From: Salinicola avicenniae
GTDB taxonomy: Bacteria; Pseudomonadota; Gammaproteobacteria; Pseudomonadales; Halomonadaceae
Assembly: GCF_023736115.1 (NCBI RefSeq)
Contig: NZ_JAKQZC010000005.1
Coordinates: 124,001 to 188,000 of the forward strand
Length of the DNA stretch: 64,000 nucleotides
Reading direction: 5' to 3'
The notes beneath the pieces are model-generated. The model did no database searches and had not been told where the DNA came from. It worked only from the letters and a program-made list of their open reading frames with translations. Position numbers and translations under genes: made by a program. Shown here piece by piece: positions 1 to 9,366 of this stretch (position 1 is its first letter; each line of letters begins with the position of its first letter).

Positions 1-690
1 GTACTGGCTGCGGCGCTATTGCTTGTGCTGAACTATCTCGATGTCGCACGCTTGCGGCTGCCCTTCAGCGGTTATCCGATCGAAAAAAGCGCCTTACTGA
101 TGCCTTGCGCCCTTGCCGTCATGGTCATCGGGCTTCATCTCATCTGGCCGGGTTTGTCGATCCCCTTGATCATCGCCATGGTCTCGCCGCTCTTCTCGTT
201 TCTCCTGATGCCGCACGACGACCGTCGCGGTCGCATCCAGCGTCAGTTCACGCAGGGGCTGCAACGGCTGGCGCCGCAGTTCGCGCTGTTCCTGGCCGCC
301 GGCGTCATCTCGACCGGATTGGCCGCGCTCCTTGTCAGCCTGCCCGACGGACTCGACCTACCGATAGCACATTTTGGTCACTGGCATGCCTGGTTTGCGC
401 TCGGCGCTATCGTTGTCGTCTCCTTCACCGGGGTTCACCCCTTGATCGGCATTGCCACCCTCGCCCCGCTGCTGGTGCCACTGCAACCGGACCCGACGCT
501 GCTCGGCATGCTATTCCTGATGTCCTGGGCGCTGGGCACTGGCAGCAGCCCGCTGTCCGGCAGCAATCTCGCCATTTGCGTGCGCTATCAGATTGCCGTG
601 CGTGACATGCTGCGCTGGAATCTTCCCTATGCGTTGATCGGCTGGGCCTGTTGTGGGCTGGTCTTTGCCCTGCATGCCGCCATGACCTGA
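1..690 (+). CDS. Inner-membrane permease, C-terminal part (5' end outside window)
   Basis: The frame is open from the first base, so this is the 3' end of a longer gene; a TTG at 19 is the first possible start inside the window but is unlikely to be the real one. The roughly 229 visible residues are very hydrophobic, with about six membrane segments. Two glycine/serine/proline-rich stretches, TGVHPLIGIATLAPLL and GTGSSPLSGSNLAI, resemble the re-entrant substrate loops of ion-transporter (IT) superfamily permeases. Substrate unknown. The stop is 97 bases before pdxH, with no clear terminator between them. The permease call rests on composition and these loops; the family assignment is tentative. 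Confidence 0.6.
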   Translation, partial: VLAAALLLVLNYLDVARLRLPFSGYPIEKSALLMPCALAVMVIGLHLIWPGLSIPLIIAMVSPLFSFLLMPHDDRRGRIQRQFTQGLQRLAPQFALFLAAGVISTGLAALLVSLPDGLDLPIAHFGHWHAWFALGAIVVVSFTGVHPLIGIATLAPLLVPLQPDPTLLGMLFLMSWALGTGSSPLSGSNLAICVRYQIAVRDMLRWNLPYALIGWACCGLVFALHAAMT

Positions 691-786
691 GGCAAATGCG
701 CCCGTCTGGAAGCCGGCCTCTCTATCGCACCGCACGACGGGCTACACTGGTTCCCTATCACCTGAATCCGCACGGAGGACACCCCA

Positions 787-1434
787 ATGAGCGATCTCGC
801 CGGAATGCGTCGCGACTACGAAGGCGAAGCGCTTGCCCCGGAGAATACGCCCGATTCGCCGATGCCGCTGTTCGAGCACTGGCTGGCACAAGCCATTGAG
901 CAGGAAGGGCTCGACGCCAACGCGATGACGCTGGCGACAGTAGATAGCGCCGGGCATCCACATGCGCGCATCGTCCTGATCAAAGGGGTCGACGACGCGG
1001 GACTGCGCTTCTACACCAATTACCAGAGTCAGAAAGGTAACGAGTTAGCCCATGTGCCACACGCCGCCATCGTCTTCTGGTGGCCGGCCCTGCAGCGTCA
1101 AATCCGCGTGGAAGGCCGAGTCGAGAAAGTCGACCCCGCGCTATCCGATGATTATTTCGCCAGTCGTCCGCGCAAGAGTCAGCTGGCCGCCTGGGTCTCT
1201 CAGCAGAGTGTGGAAATTCCGGATCGCGATTGGATGCGCGAGCGACTGGCACGCTTTGAGCAGGTGTATGCCGATCAACTCGTGGAGCGCCCGCCACACT
1301 GGGGTGGCTACCGGCTGGTGCCACACACGTTTGAATTTTGGCAAGGGCAGCGTAGCCGTCTCCACGATCGCGTTCGCTATACGCGCCATGATCATCAAGC
1401 CGACGACTGGCACCGCACGCGACTGGCGCCGTAG
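787..1434 (+). CDS. pdxH: Pyridoxamine 5'-phosphate oxidase
   Basis: FMN-dependent cytoplasmic enzyme that oxidises pyridoxine or pyridoxamine 5'-phosphate to pyridoxal 5'-phosphate, the last step of de novo B6 synthesis and part of salvage. At 215 residues it is close to the usual 218. Family features visible: the FMN-binding stretch RIVLIKGVDDAGLRFYTN with SQKG after it, FWWPALQRQIRVEG, SRPRKSQLAAWVSQQS, the YRLVPHTFEFWQG block, and the end RVRYTR...W...RLAP, which carries PLP-contacting residues. ATG at 787 is preceded by GGAGG about 8 bases away. Gene is complete and alone, closed by a strong hairpin terminator. Confidence 0.97.
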   Translation: MSDLAGMRRDYEGEALAPENTPDSPMPLFEHWLAQAIEQEGLDANAMTLATVDSAGHPHARIVLIKGVDDAGLRFYTNYQSQKGNELAHVPHAAIVFWWPALQRQIRVEGRVEKVDPALSDDYFASRPRKSQLAAWVSQQSVEIPDRDWMRERLARFEQVYADQLVERPPHWGGYRLVPHTFEFWQGQRSRLHDRVRYTRHDHQADDWHRTRLAP

Positions 1435-1471
1435 GCGCCGTCTCGCGGCCAACTGCCGCAACGACCGGCAT

Positions 1472-1501
1472 AAAAAAGCCCGGCTCACGGCCGGGCTTTT
1501 G
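1472..1501. terminator. Rho-independent terminator between pdxH and proX
   Basis: An A-run, then AGCCCGGC, a short loop, GCCGGGCT and a T-run. The A and T flanks make it usable from both sides, and it sits between the convergent genes pdxH (+) and proX (-). Confidence 0.85.
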
Positions 1502-1545
1502 ACGTCGGCCTGTCGGTCATCTAGCCGACAGCCTTCAAGCGCCGA

Positions 1546-2430
1546 TCAGTCTTCGACGCCTTCGGTCCACTCCGCGACGACGTCCGGGTTGTCGGCCACC
1601 CACTTCTTCGCGTTCTCGTAGGGATCGCTACCCTCTTCCTGGTTCATGAGCATGACTTCGCTCATCTGCTCCGGCGTCCAGTGGAAGTTGTCGAGAATGG
1701 CATAGGCACCCGGCATCTCTTCCTTGAAGCCTTTGTGCACGATGGTATCGATCTGCTCGGCATCCCCGAAGGCTTTTTCCGGATCGTCGAGGTATTTCAG
1801 ATCCCAGCGCGCGAACATCCAGTGCGGTGTCCAGCCTGTCACCACGATATCTTCCTGGTTCTCGACCGCCGTCGCCAGTGCCGAAGTCATGGCAGCCCCA
1901 CTGCTGGACTGGAGCGACAGGTCATCCATGTCGTAGACATCCATGGCATTCTCGGTCTGCGCCATGAGGCCCGCGCCGGGATCAATGCCGACGATCTGGC
2001 CATCGAACTCATCAGCGTTGGCATTCAGATCTGCCAAGGAGTCGACATCGGTATAGCTGGGTACGACTAGGCCAAGCTTGGTGCCTTCGAGGTTCGGCCC
2101 CAGATCTTCGACGTTGTCTTCTACCTGCGAAAGGTAATCGCCATGGGTCGTCGGCAGCCAGGCCGCGACAATGGCGTCGGCATCGCCGGTGCCGACGGCC
2201 TGCCACATGATCGCGGCGGAGAGCGAATTCATGTTGACATCGTACCCGGCTTGCTCGAGTACGACGCGGACGACGTTGGTCGAGGCGACTTCCGAGGACC
2301 ATTCCACGTAGGCCAGATCAACCGTTCCTTTGCTTTCCTGCGCTTGCGCAACGCCAGCAGTCAGGCTCAAACCGGCGGCAGCCGCCAGTGTGCCGAAGCG
2401 AATCGCTTGCGAGATTGCACTGCGTGTCAT
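1546..2430 (-). CDS. proX: Glycine betaine/proline ABC transporter, periplasmic binding protein
   Basis: Binding component of a ProU-type compatible-solute importer. Start ATG at 2430 is chosen over an upstream in-frame start at 2481 because AAGGGGAA lies directly before it and because it places a proper signal peptide (hydrophobic core, then AQA at the cleavage site) at the N-terminus. The mature protein opens with the family's VDLAYVEWSSEVASTNVV segment; GWTPHWMFARWDLKYL is the typical aromatic-rich C-terminal-lobe motif. 294 residues, normal for OpuAC/ProX proteins. Last gene of proVWX, separated from proW by 85 bases with two hairpins. In a halophile this would import betaine or proline under high salt; the exact ligand is not readable. 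Confidence 0.93.
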   Translation of the reverse strand: MTRSAISQAIRFGTLAAAAGLSLTAGVAQAQESKGTVDLAYVEWSSEVASTNVVRVVLEQAGYDVNMNSLSAAIMWQAVGTGDADAIVAAWLPTTHGDYLSQVEDNVEDLGPNLEGTKLGLVVPSYTDVDSLADLNANADEFDGQIVGIDPGAGLMAQTENAMDVYDMDDLSLQSSSGAAMTSALATAVENQEDIVVTGWTPHWMFARWDLKYLDDPEKAFGDAEQIDTIVHKGFKEEMPGAYAILDNFHWTPEQMSEVMLMNQEEGSDPYENAKKWVADNPDVVAEWTEGVED

Positions 2431-2467
2431 TGACTTTCCCCTTCTTATGGTTGGAGTACTACCTGTT

Positions 2468-2509
2468 GGGTGGCGAACCACCCGAGCCGTGACGGCCGCG
2501 CCGTCACGG
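2468..2509 (-). promoter_or_regulatory. Two tandem stem-loops in the proW-proX intercistronic gap
   Basis: Just past the proW stop, 2487-2509 forms a perfect 10-bp stem (CCGTGACGGC with GCCGTCACGG) with a 3-base loop. Directly after it 2468-2483 forms a 6-bp stem, GGGTGG with CCACCC, with a TTCG loop on the transcript strand. Neither is followed by a T-run, so they are more likely mRNA-stability or partial-termination elements that set the ProX to ProVW ratio than a full terminator. The pairing is seen directly; the role is inference. Confidence 0.55.
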
Positions 2510-2515
2510 ACACGT

Positions 2516-3357
<842 letters not shown>

Positions 3358-3358
<1 letters not shown>

Positions 3359-4560
3359 TATGCATTCCCCGCTTGAGCCAGTTGTTCGAGTACGGCGCCC
3401 TTGACGATGACCCCCAGCAGGCGCTTGTTATCATCCAGCACCGCAATGGGATGGCTCTTGCCACTGAACATCGCGTAGAGGCTGGCAAGCGGCTCGTCGG
3501 GGCCGACATAGGGGAAGTCGGGGTCGATTAATGACTCAATGGAATCCAAGCCGGCCTTGGCGGCCTCATCGGCCTTGTCAGCATCGACAATGCCCAGCAG
3601 CTTGCGCTCGCGGTCGACCACGTAGATCGAGTCGAGCTGATTCTCCGCCATCTTGCGCAGCGCCGTACGCGGCCCTTCGTCGAAACGGGCGGTGGAGCGT
3701 ACCGGTCGCATGGCGCGCTGAGCAGAAACCACTCGGGACTTGTCGACACCCTCGGTAAACCGCGCGACGTATTCGTCAGCCGGCCGCGTGAGAATTTCTT
3801 CCGGCGTACCGATCTGCACGATTTCACCATCTCGCAGCAAAATGATGCGATCGCCGATGTGCAGCGCTTCGTCCAGGTCGTGCGTAATGAAGATGGTGGT
3901 CTTCTGGGTACGATGCTGCAGCTCGATCAGTTCCTGCTGCATGTCGCGACGGATCAGCGGATCCAGCGCCGAGAACGCCTCATCCATCAGCAGTACGCTG
4001 GCGTCGTTGGCCAGCGCGCGCGCCAAGCCTACACGCTGCTGCATCCCACCGGAAAGCTGATTGGGATAGGCGTCTTCCCACCCTTCCAGACCGACCTGCT
4101 TGAGCGAGTCGGACGCTTTCTTGGCGCGTTCGGCCTTGTCGATTCCGCGGATTTCGAGGCCGTATTCAGCGTTCATCTGCACGGTGCGGTGCGGGAACAG
4201 CGCGAAATTCTGGAAAACCATCGAAAAATGGCGACGACGACACTGCAGTAGCGCCTTCTCACTCAGCTGGGGAATGTTCTCCCCTTCGATGACGATGTCT
4301 CCGGAGGTCGGCTCGATCAGCCGGTTGAGACAACGAATCAGCGTGGACTTGCCGGAGCCTGATAGCCCCATGATGACGAGTAGCTCGCCTTCCTTGACAT
4401 CGAAATTGATATTGGAGAGGCCGAGCGTCTGCCCGGTTTTCTCAAGGATCTGGGCACGGGAGAGACCCTCGTCACGCAATTCGAGCGCTTTCTTGGTGTC
4501 GTTACCGAACACCTTGCTCAAGTTGCGCACCTGAATCTTGGTTTGCTGTGTGTCGGTCAT
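3358..4560 (-). CDS. proV: Glycine betaine/proline ABC transporter, ATP-binding subunit
   Basis: ATPase of ProU, 400 residues, the same length as E. coli ProV and alignable throughout. Walker A GLSGSGKST at about residues 65-73, signature LSGGMQQR, Walker B VLLMDEAFSALDP, and switch histidine in ITHDLDEA. The N-terminal segment with LSRAQILEKTG is typical of ProV. The C-terminal third carries two CBS-like repeats (regions of GIVDADKAD and LLGVIVKG), which in related OpuA transporters sense ionic strength. Start ATG 4560 is chosen on family length; an in-frame GTG at 4611 would add 17 residues unlike the family. First gene of proVWX; its leader is AT-rich and palindromic. Confidence 0.96.
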
Positions 4561-4649
4561 GTTGGGCCTGAGTTGGCTAAACGGAAGTGCTCGATGTGAC
4601 GCCACGGTCACGTTTCGAACAGTGTCTGTTAGTGTTGTTAGGTTTCACA

Positions 4650-4665
4650 TCATAAGGTGTTATGA
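4650..4665 (-). promoter_or_regulatory. Palindrome in proV leader, candidate operator
   Basis: TCATAA-GGTG-TTATGA is a perfect 6-bp inverted repeat in the 181-base AT-rich gap upstream of proV. A second, TTGAA-N6-TTCAA, lies at 4695-4710. Together they mark this gap as the likely osmotically controlled promoter of proVWX. I cannot place a convincing -35/-10 pair, so the operator role is inference. Confidence 0.35.
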
Positions 4666-4741
4666 ATTACCCTTCAAACCACAATATCTTATAATTGAAC
4701 AACCATTCAAGTTTGGCGAGTCGGGGCTGCCCAGCGCATCG

Positions 4742-7486
4742 CTAGTCCAGCGCGGCCTCAAGCCGATGGCGCTGCCAGTCGTCCTGCGGTTCGTTGAGCA
4801 TCAGGCGGGCCTCTAGCATCCCCTCCTCCACATTGGCTTTCAACTCGAACCCCAGACTGCCCAGCAGATGGCGCATCGGCAGATTATCGTTGAGGATCGT
4901 GCCGACCATGGCGAGAGTGCCCACCTGACGGCTGTAGCGAATCATTTTCTGCATCAGGCGCCGGCCGAGACCGATGCCATGCATGTCATCACGCACGATG
5001 ATCGAGAACTCGGTGCGGATGTTGTCTGGATCGTTCCAGACCCTGACGACACCGAGCATCTCCTCGCCGACCTTTTCCGTTCTTCTAACGGCAATGAAGG
5101 CCATCTGACGGTCATAGTTGATCTGCGCCAGCTGGGCCAGGTCCCGGGCCGACAGCACCGCCTTGTGGTGGAAATAGCGATAGCGGATGCTCTGTTCGGA
5201 AAGAAAGGTATGAAAATGAGTGATCAACGGCGCATCCTCGCCCCGGATAGGCCGGATCTCGACAGTTTCCTCTGCCAGCTCAACCGTTTCACGTAACTCT
5301 TCGGGATACGGCATGATCGCCTGAATGGCTGGCGTCCCGAGATCCAGCGCAAAGTCCACTGCCATCACCCCGTCCTCGTTGAGCAACAACGGGTTGAGTT
5401 CCATCCCCTTCATGCGCGGCAAGTCCGCCGCCATCTGCGACAGTTTCACCAGCAGTTGTGCCACGTGAACCAAGGCGTCCTCGGCCTCTTCGAAATGCTC
5501 GCGAATCACCTTTCCGGCACGCGTGCGGTCAATCAATTCCTGCGCCAGCCGCATATTGAGTGGCGGCAGCGCAACCTGCCGATCCGCCATGACGTCCACC
5601 TTGTAACCGCCGGTGCCGAAGACCACGACCGGCCCGAAGTCGCTGTCGCGGGAAATCCCCGCACATAGCTGTAGCGCTCCCTTTCCGCGCTGCATGGTCT
5701 GCAGGCAAAAGCTGTAGATGGGGCTGTCCGGCAGGCGCTCGGCCAGGCGTGAAGAGAGCCTCACGACCGCATCCACCACGCTCCCGGGCTGTTCGAGATC
5801 CTGGATCAGCGACACCGGCTGGCGCGCCCCCCGCCCGGTATACTCGAAGGGCTGACAATTGTCCCGGTGAATAGCCTTCACGGCCCAAGGCCCCTCAAGT
5901 TTTTCAGTCGCGGCTTCCGCCTCCTCGAAGTCTGCGATATAGAGACTGGGAGCACAGGTAATGCCATAGGCCGCGAGGACCTCTCCAGCCTCCTGGTGTG
6001 TCAGACGATCTCGGTTCCGCTCCAGCGTATTCTCGATCAGACGATGGCAGCGGCCTCTGGACTCTGGATCGGGCTGTAACGGCAACGAAGGCGGCGTCTC
6101 CTGCAGTAGCCGCTGAACCTGCCGGTAACGTACGAGATGGAGAAAGGCCCGAACGGCCTTCTCCGGCGAGACATAGCTCGGGACACTGGCCTGGTTGCAG
6201 GCTCGGCGCGCGTCCAATGCCTCTTTCAAGCCCATCCAACTGATCAGCAGCCGGTGTCGAAAACGCTGCCGAGCTTCGATCAAGGCATTCGCCGTCGCGA
6301 GCGACGGTGCTAGACGCGTCGGTGCGTGGAGAACCAGAACGGCATCCACGTTGGCGTCCTGCGTGACGATATCGAGCGCCTCCACGAATTTCGCCGGCGT
6401 GGCGCCGCCACCCAGATCCACAGGGTTCCGCCCGGGTCGACTGGCATCGAGCGACGCGTCCAACAGTGCCTGCGAGGTCGACTCAGAGAACGTGGCCAAC
6501 TGGCCGCCCCCATCGACCAGTTTGTCGATCGCCAGCAGTGCCGGCCCTACGCCGTTCGCTACGATGGCCAGGCGCTCGCCCTTTGGCGGTTTGAATCGTG
6601 ACAGAGTCTCCAGCGCATCGAACAGCTCGTCGGAGTCCTCGACCCTGACCACCCCAGCACGGGCCAGCGCCGCCTCGACAATCGTGTCACGACGCTCCAC
6701 GCCTGGCGTGGAGGGAACGACCTCCAGCGTGGACTCCGCCGTGCGCCCACTCTTGATCGCCAGTACCAGTCGATTGCGAGACGATTCGCGGAGCGCGGTC
6801 AGGAAGTGGCGGGCATTGGGAATACGTTCGAGATGCAGCAGCAATGCGCGGCACCGTCCAGACTGATTGAGGTAGTCGATGACGTCAGCCAATTGTACGT
6901 CCACGCTGTCCCCCAGCGTCACCAGGTACGAGAAGCCCACCGCGCGCCCGGCCGCCCAGTCGATCATGGCATTCCCGAGCATGCCCGACTGGCCGAGATA
7001 GGCCACGCTGCCATCGGCAAGCGGCTGACTCGCGTAAGTGGCGTTGAGGTGCTGGGAGGGCACGGCGACGCCAAGACACTCGGGGCCGAGGACTCGCATG
7101 CCGGAGCGGAGAGCAGCCTTTTCCAGGCGCCGGCGAAGCGTTTCCCCGTCTGGATTCGTGTCTCCCATCATGACACCGCCGGATAACACCAGCGCCGCCT
7201 TCACGCCAATTTCGCCGAGCTTCTCCAGCACCTGCGGTACGGTTTTCAGCGGCGAGCAGACAACCGCAAGCTCCGGAATAGTTGGCAGTTCACCGATACG
7301 CCGATAGCAGGGAATCCCCCTGACCTCCCGATATCCCTTAGGGTTAACCGCACTTAACGAACCGTTGAATCCGGCATCGAGGAGATTGCCAAGCACAATG
7401 CCCCCGACCGAAGCGGGCTTGGGTGACGCACCGATCACCACGAGGGAAGCCGGGGCAAAAAAGCGGCGAAGGAACTGGGTGGCCAC
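4742..7486 (-). CDS. Protein lysine acetyltransferase, Pat/PatZ type (acyl-CoA synthetase-like plus GNAT)
   Basis: About 914 residues with the Pat architecture: an N-terminal CoA-binding Rossmann domain (SLVVIGASPKPASVGGIVLGN), a succinyl-CoA-ligase-like middle (SVAYLGQSGMLGNAMIDWA), an ATP-grasp-like region at about 480-700, and a C-terminal GNAT domain from about 740 with the acetyl-CoA loop HGIGLGRRLMQKMI. Enzymes of this type acetylate lysines of acyl-CoA synthetases and other proteins. The ligase phosphohistidine motif SHTG reads STPG here, so the synthetase part is probably regulatory rather than catalytic, as in Salmonella Pat. Start is GTG 7486 with GAGG six bases upstream; another GTG at 7522 would add 12 residues. 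Divergent from the deacetylase gene. Confidence 0.9.
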   Translation of the reverse strand: MATQFLRRFFAPASLVVIGASPKPASVGGIVLGNLLDAGFNGSLSAVNPKGYREVRGIPCYRRIGELPTIPELAVVCSPLKTVPQVLEKLGEIGVKAALVLSGGVMMGDTNPDGETLRRRLEKAALRSGMRVLGPECLGVAVPSQHLNATYASQPLADGSVAYLGQSGMLGNAMIDWAAGRAVGFSYLVTLGDSVDVQLADVIDYLNQSGRCRALLLHLERIPNARHFLTALRESSRNRLVLAIKSGRTAESTLEVVPSTPGVERRDTIVEAALARAGVVRVEDSDELFDALETLSRFKPPKGERLAIVANGVGPALLAIDKLVDGGGQLATFSESTSQALLDASLDASRPGRNPVDLGGGATPAKFVEALDIVTQDANVDAVLVLHAPTRLAPSLATANALIEARQRFRHRLLISWMGLKEALDARRACNQASVPSYVSPEKAVRAFLHLVRYRQVQRLLQETPPSLPLQPDPESRGRCHRLIENTLERNRDRLTHQEAGEVLAAYGITCAPSLYIADFEEAEAATEKLEGPWAVKAIHRDNCQPFEYTGRGARQPVSLIQDLEQPGSVVDAVVRLSSRLAERLPDSPIYSFCLQTMQRGKGALQLCAGISRDSDFGPVVVFGTGGYKVDVMADRQVALPPLNMRLAQELIDRTRAGKVIREHFEEAEDALVHVAQLLVKLSQMAADLPRMKGMELNPLLLNEDGVMAVDFALDLGTPAIQAIMPYPEELRETVELAEETVEIRPIRGEDAPLITHFHTFLSEQSIRYRYFHHKAVLSARDLAQLAQINYDRQMAFIAVRRTEKVGEEMLGVVRVWNDPDNIRTEFSIIVRDDMHGIGLGRRLMQKMIRYSRQVGTLAMVGTILNDNLPMRHLLGSLGFELKANVEEGMLEARLMLNEPQDDWQRHRLEAALD

Positions 7487-7571
7487 GCGGGACCTCACGA
7501 CAACGAGTGGGCTCTTTGTCACCCTACACGCTCAACCCCAATGCGCTGAATCATTAGACCAATGTCGTAGC

Positions 7572-7589
7572 CACTCGAGCAGACGAGTG
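7572..7589. promoter_or_regulatory. Palindrome between divergent acetyltransferase and deacetylase genes
   Basis: CACTCG-AGCAGA-CGAGTG is a perfect 6-bp dyad with a 6-base centre, located in the roughly 140-base gap shared by the two divergent promoters. A possible shared operator; six-base dyads also arise by chance in GC-rich DNA. Confidence 0.25.
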
Positions 7590-7628
7590 CGAGCGGTATC
7601 TCGCAGAATGGAGTCTACCAACGCGACA

Positions 7629-8573
7629 ATGGCCGCCATGATCACTTCCTATCTCACGCATCCCGCGCTGGCACAGCACGACATGGGGCATCACCATCCC
7701 GAAGCGCCCATGCGCCTCGAGGCAATACGAGCACGCCTGATGCTCAGCGGCCTGTTGCAGCAGACCATGCAATCGGAGCCCGTGCCCGTCACGCGAGCGC
7801 AGCTCGAGCGCGTCCACGCGCCTGCATATCTGGACCGTCTGGCCACCCACCTGCCGGAAAGCGGACTTTACGAGATCGACAGCGATACCCGGCTCTGCCC
7901 GGATTCCCTGAAGGCGGCAGCCCTTGCCTCCGGTGCGGCGGTGAGAGGCGTGGACCTGGTCTGTCGTCAGCGCGCGGACAACGTCTTTTGCGCGGTTCGC
8001 CCGCCCGGGCATCATGCCGAACACCAGCTGGCGATGGGGTTCTGCTTCTACAACAACGTGGCCGTCGCCGCGGCGCAGGCCCTCGCGATACACGGGATCG
8101 AGCGCCTGGCCATCCTGGATTTCGACGTGCACCAGGGCAACGGCACAGTCGACATCTTTCGCGACGACCCGGCGGTCCTCGTCTGCAGCAGCTACCAGCA
8201 GGGCTTTTATCCCTGGCGCTATCTTGATGGAGACTGGGATAATATCGTCAATACGCCACTGGCGGCGGGCACCGACGGCAAGGTGTTTCGACAAGCGATC
8301 GAACGTGATTGGCTGCCCGCTCTGGAGGCCCACCGGCCACAGCTCATTCTGCTTTCGAGCGGTTTCGACGCCCACCGTGATGACCCTCTCGGGCAACTCA
8401 TGCTCGACCATGAGGATTTTCATTGGATCACGACGCTGGCCATGGACGTTGCCCGTCGACACGCTAACGGACGGCTTGTCTCGATCCTCGAAGGTGGCTA
8501 CCACCCCCAAGCTCTGCCGCTCAGCGTCGAGGCACATCTACAGGCCCTTCTCGGGCAGGCCTACCACCCTTGA
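7629..8573 (+). CDS. Histone deacetylase family (class II HDAC / acetylpolyamine amidohydrolase-like) protein
   Basis: Zinc-dependent amidohydrolase that removes acetyl groups from lysines or polyamines. The full active site is visible: paired histidines in RPPGHHAE, zinc ligands in LDFDVHQGNGT, the third ligand Asp in SSGFDAHRDDPLG, and the catalytic tyrosine in LEGGYHPQAL. About 314 residues, a normal single-domain length. The N-terminus YLTHPALAQHDMGHHHPE is typical of bacterial class II enzymes. Start uncertain: ATG at 7608, 7629 and 7638 are in frame and none has a strong Shine-Dalgarno; 7629 or 7638 fits the family best. Its position next to a Pat-type acetyltransferase suggests it is the opposing deacylase (inference); polyamine deacetylation is the alternative. 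Confidence 0.9.
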   Translation: MAAMITSYLTHPALAQHDMGHHHPEAPMRLEAIRARLMLSGLLQQTMQSEPVPVTRAQLERVHAPAYLDRLATHLPESGLYEIDSDTRLCPDSLKAAALASGAAVRGVDLVCRQRADNVFCAVRPPGHHAEHQLAMGFCFYNNVAVAAAQALAIHGIERLAILDFDVHQGNGTVDIFRDDPAVLVCSSYQQGFYPWRYLDGDWDNIVNTPLAAGTDGKVFRQAIERDWLPALEAHRPQLILLSSGFDAHRDDPLGQLMLDHEDFHWITTLAMDVARRHANGRLVSILEGGYHPQALPLSVEAHLQALLGQAYHP

Positions 8574-8673
8574 GTGCCCGTCCCGGCGTGCAGGAGTAAG
8601 CGGCTGACGACGGCAGAGCTCAGCCCTTTGCCTGTGATATTCTTCCCCTCCAACGATTCAGACAGAGAGTGCC

Positions 8674-9306
8674 ATGGCCGCCAGCAACGATCAGGATGCC
8701 GCGCTGCGCATCGCCTCCGGTCGCAAAGCCTTTGTCGAGCCCCTGAGACTGGGGGATCGACTCAAGGAGATTCGCTTGTCCAATCAGTGGACGCTTGGCG
8801 ATGTCAGCGCGCGTACCGGGCTTGCCCGTTCGACGCTATCCAAGATCGAGAATGACCAGATCTCGCCTACCTTCACCGCGGTGCAGAAACTGATCAACGG
8901 CCTGGGTATCGACCTGCCACAACTGCTGACGCCAACCACGCCGCAGTTGCGTTCTCGCGGGCGGCGCGACCTCACGCCAAGAGGCGACGGCAACCAGCAC
9001 CCCACGCCGACCTATGAACATGAGCTGCTCTCCTGCCAGCTCGCGCAGAAGCGCATGATACCGTTCAAGACGATTGTCCGCGCACGACGCTTCGATGAAT
9101 TCCAGGAGTGGGTCCGCCACGACGGCGAAGAGTTCCTGATGGTGCTGGAGGGCGACATTCTGCTCTATTCCGAATTCTATGAGCCGCTGGCCATGTCCAC
9201 AGGCGATTCGCTCTACTTCGACAGCGACATGGGGCACGCCCTGATTTCGACCAGCGAGACGGATGCCGTCGTACTCTCTGTCTGCACGCCCGGCGATAGC
9301 CACTGA
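8674..9306 (+). CDS. XRE-family transcriptional regulator with C-terminal cupin domain
   Basis: 210 residues. A helix-turn-helix at about residues 25-80 (LKEIRLSNQWTLGDVSARTG, then STLSKIENDQISPT) is followed by a linker and a small-molecule-sensing cupin domain at about 135-205 (DGEEFLMVLEGDILLYSEF, GDSLYFDSDMGHAL). Regulators with this layout often control amino-acid, polyamine or carbon catabolic genes by binding a ligand in the cupin. Target unknown; the deacetylase gene 100 bases upstream on the same strand is one candidate. ATG 8674 is the only sensible start. Confidence 0.88.
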   Translation: MAASNDQDAALRIASGRKAFVEPLRLGDRLKEIRLSNQWTLGDVSARTGLARSTLSKIENDQISPTFTAVQKLINGLGIDLPQLLTPTTPQLRSRGRRDLTPRGDGNQHPTPTYEHELLSCQLAQKRMIPFKTIVRARRFDEFQEWVRHDGEEFLMVLEGDILLYSEFYEPLAMSTGDSLYFDSDMGHALISTSETDAVVLSVCTPGDSH

Positions 9307-9366
9307 GCCGCCTCGGTCCCTTTCGGCAACCGCGGCTTCCGATCACGCCGCCAACAGGAGGCTTTG

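Noticed and set aside
4538-4816. Plus-strand open frame across the proV leader
   Set aside because: It is antisense to proV and pat ends, has no ribosome site and no family resemblance.
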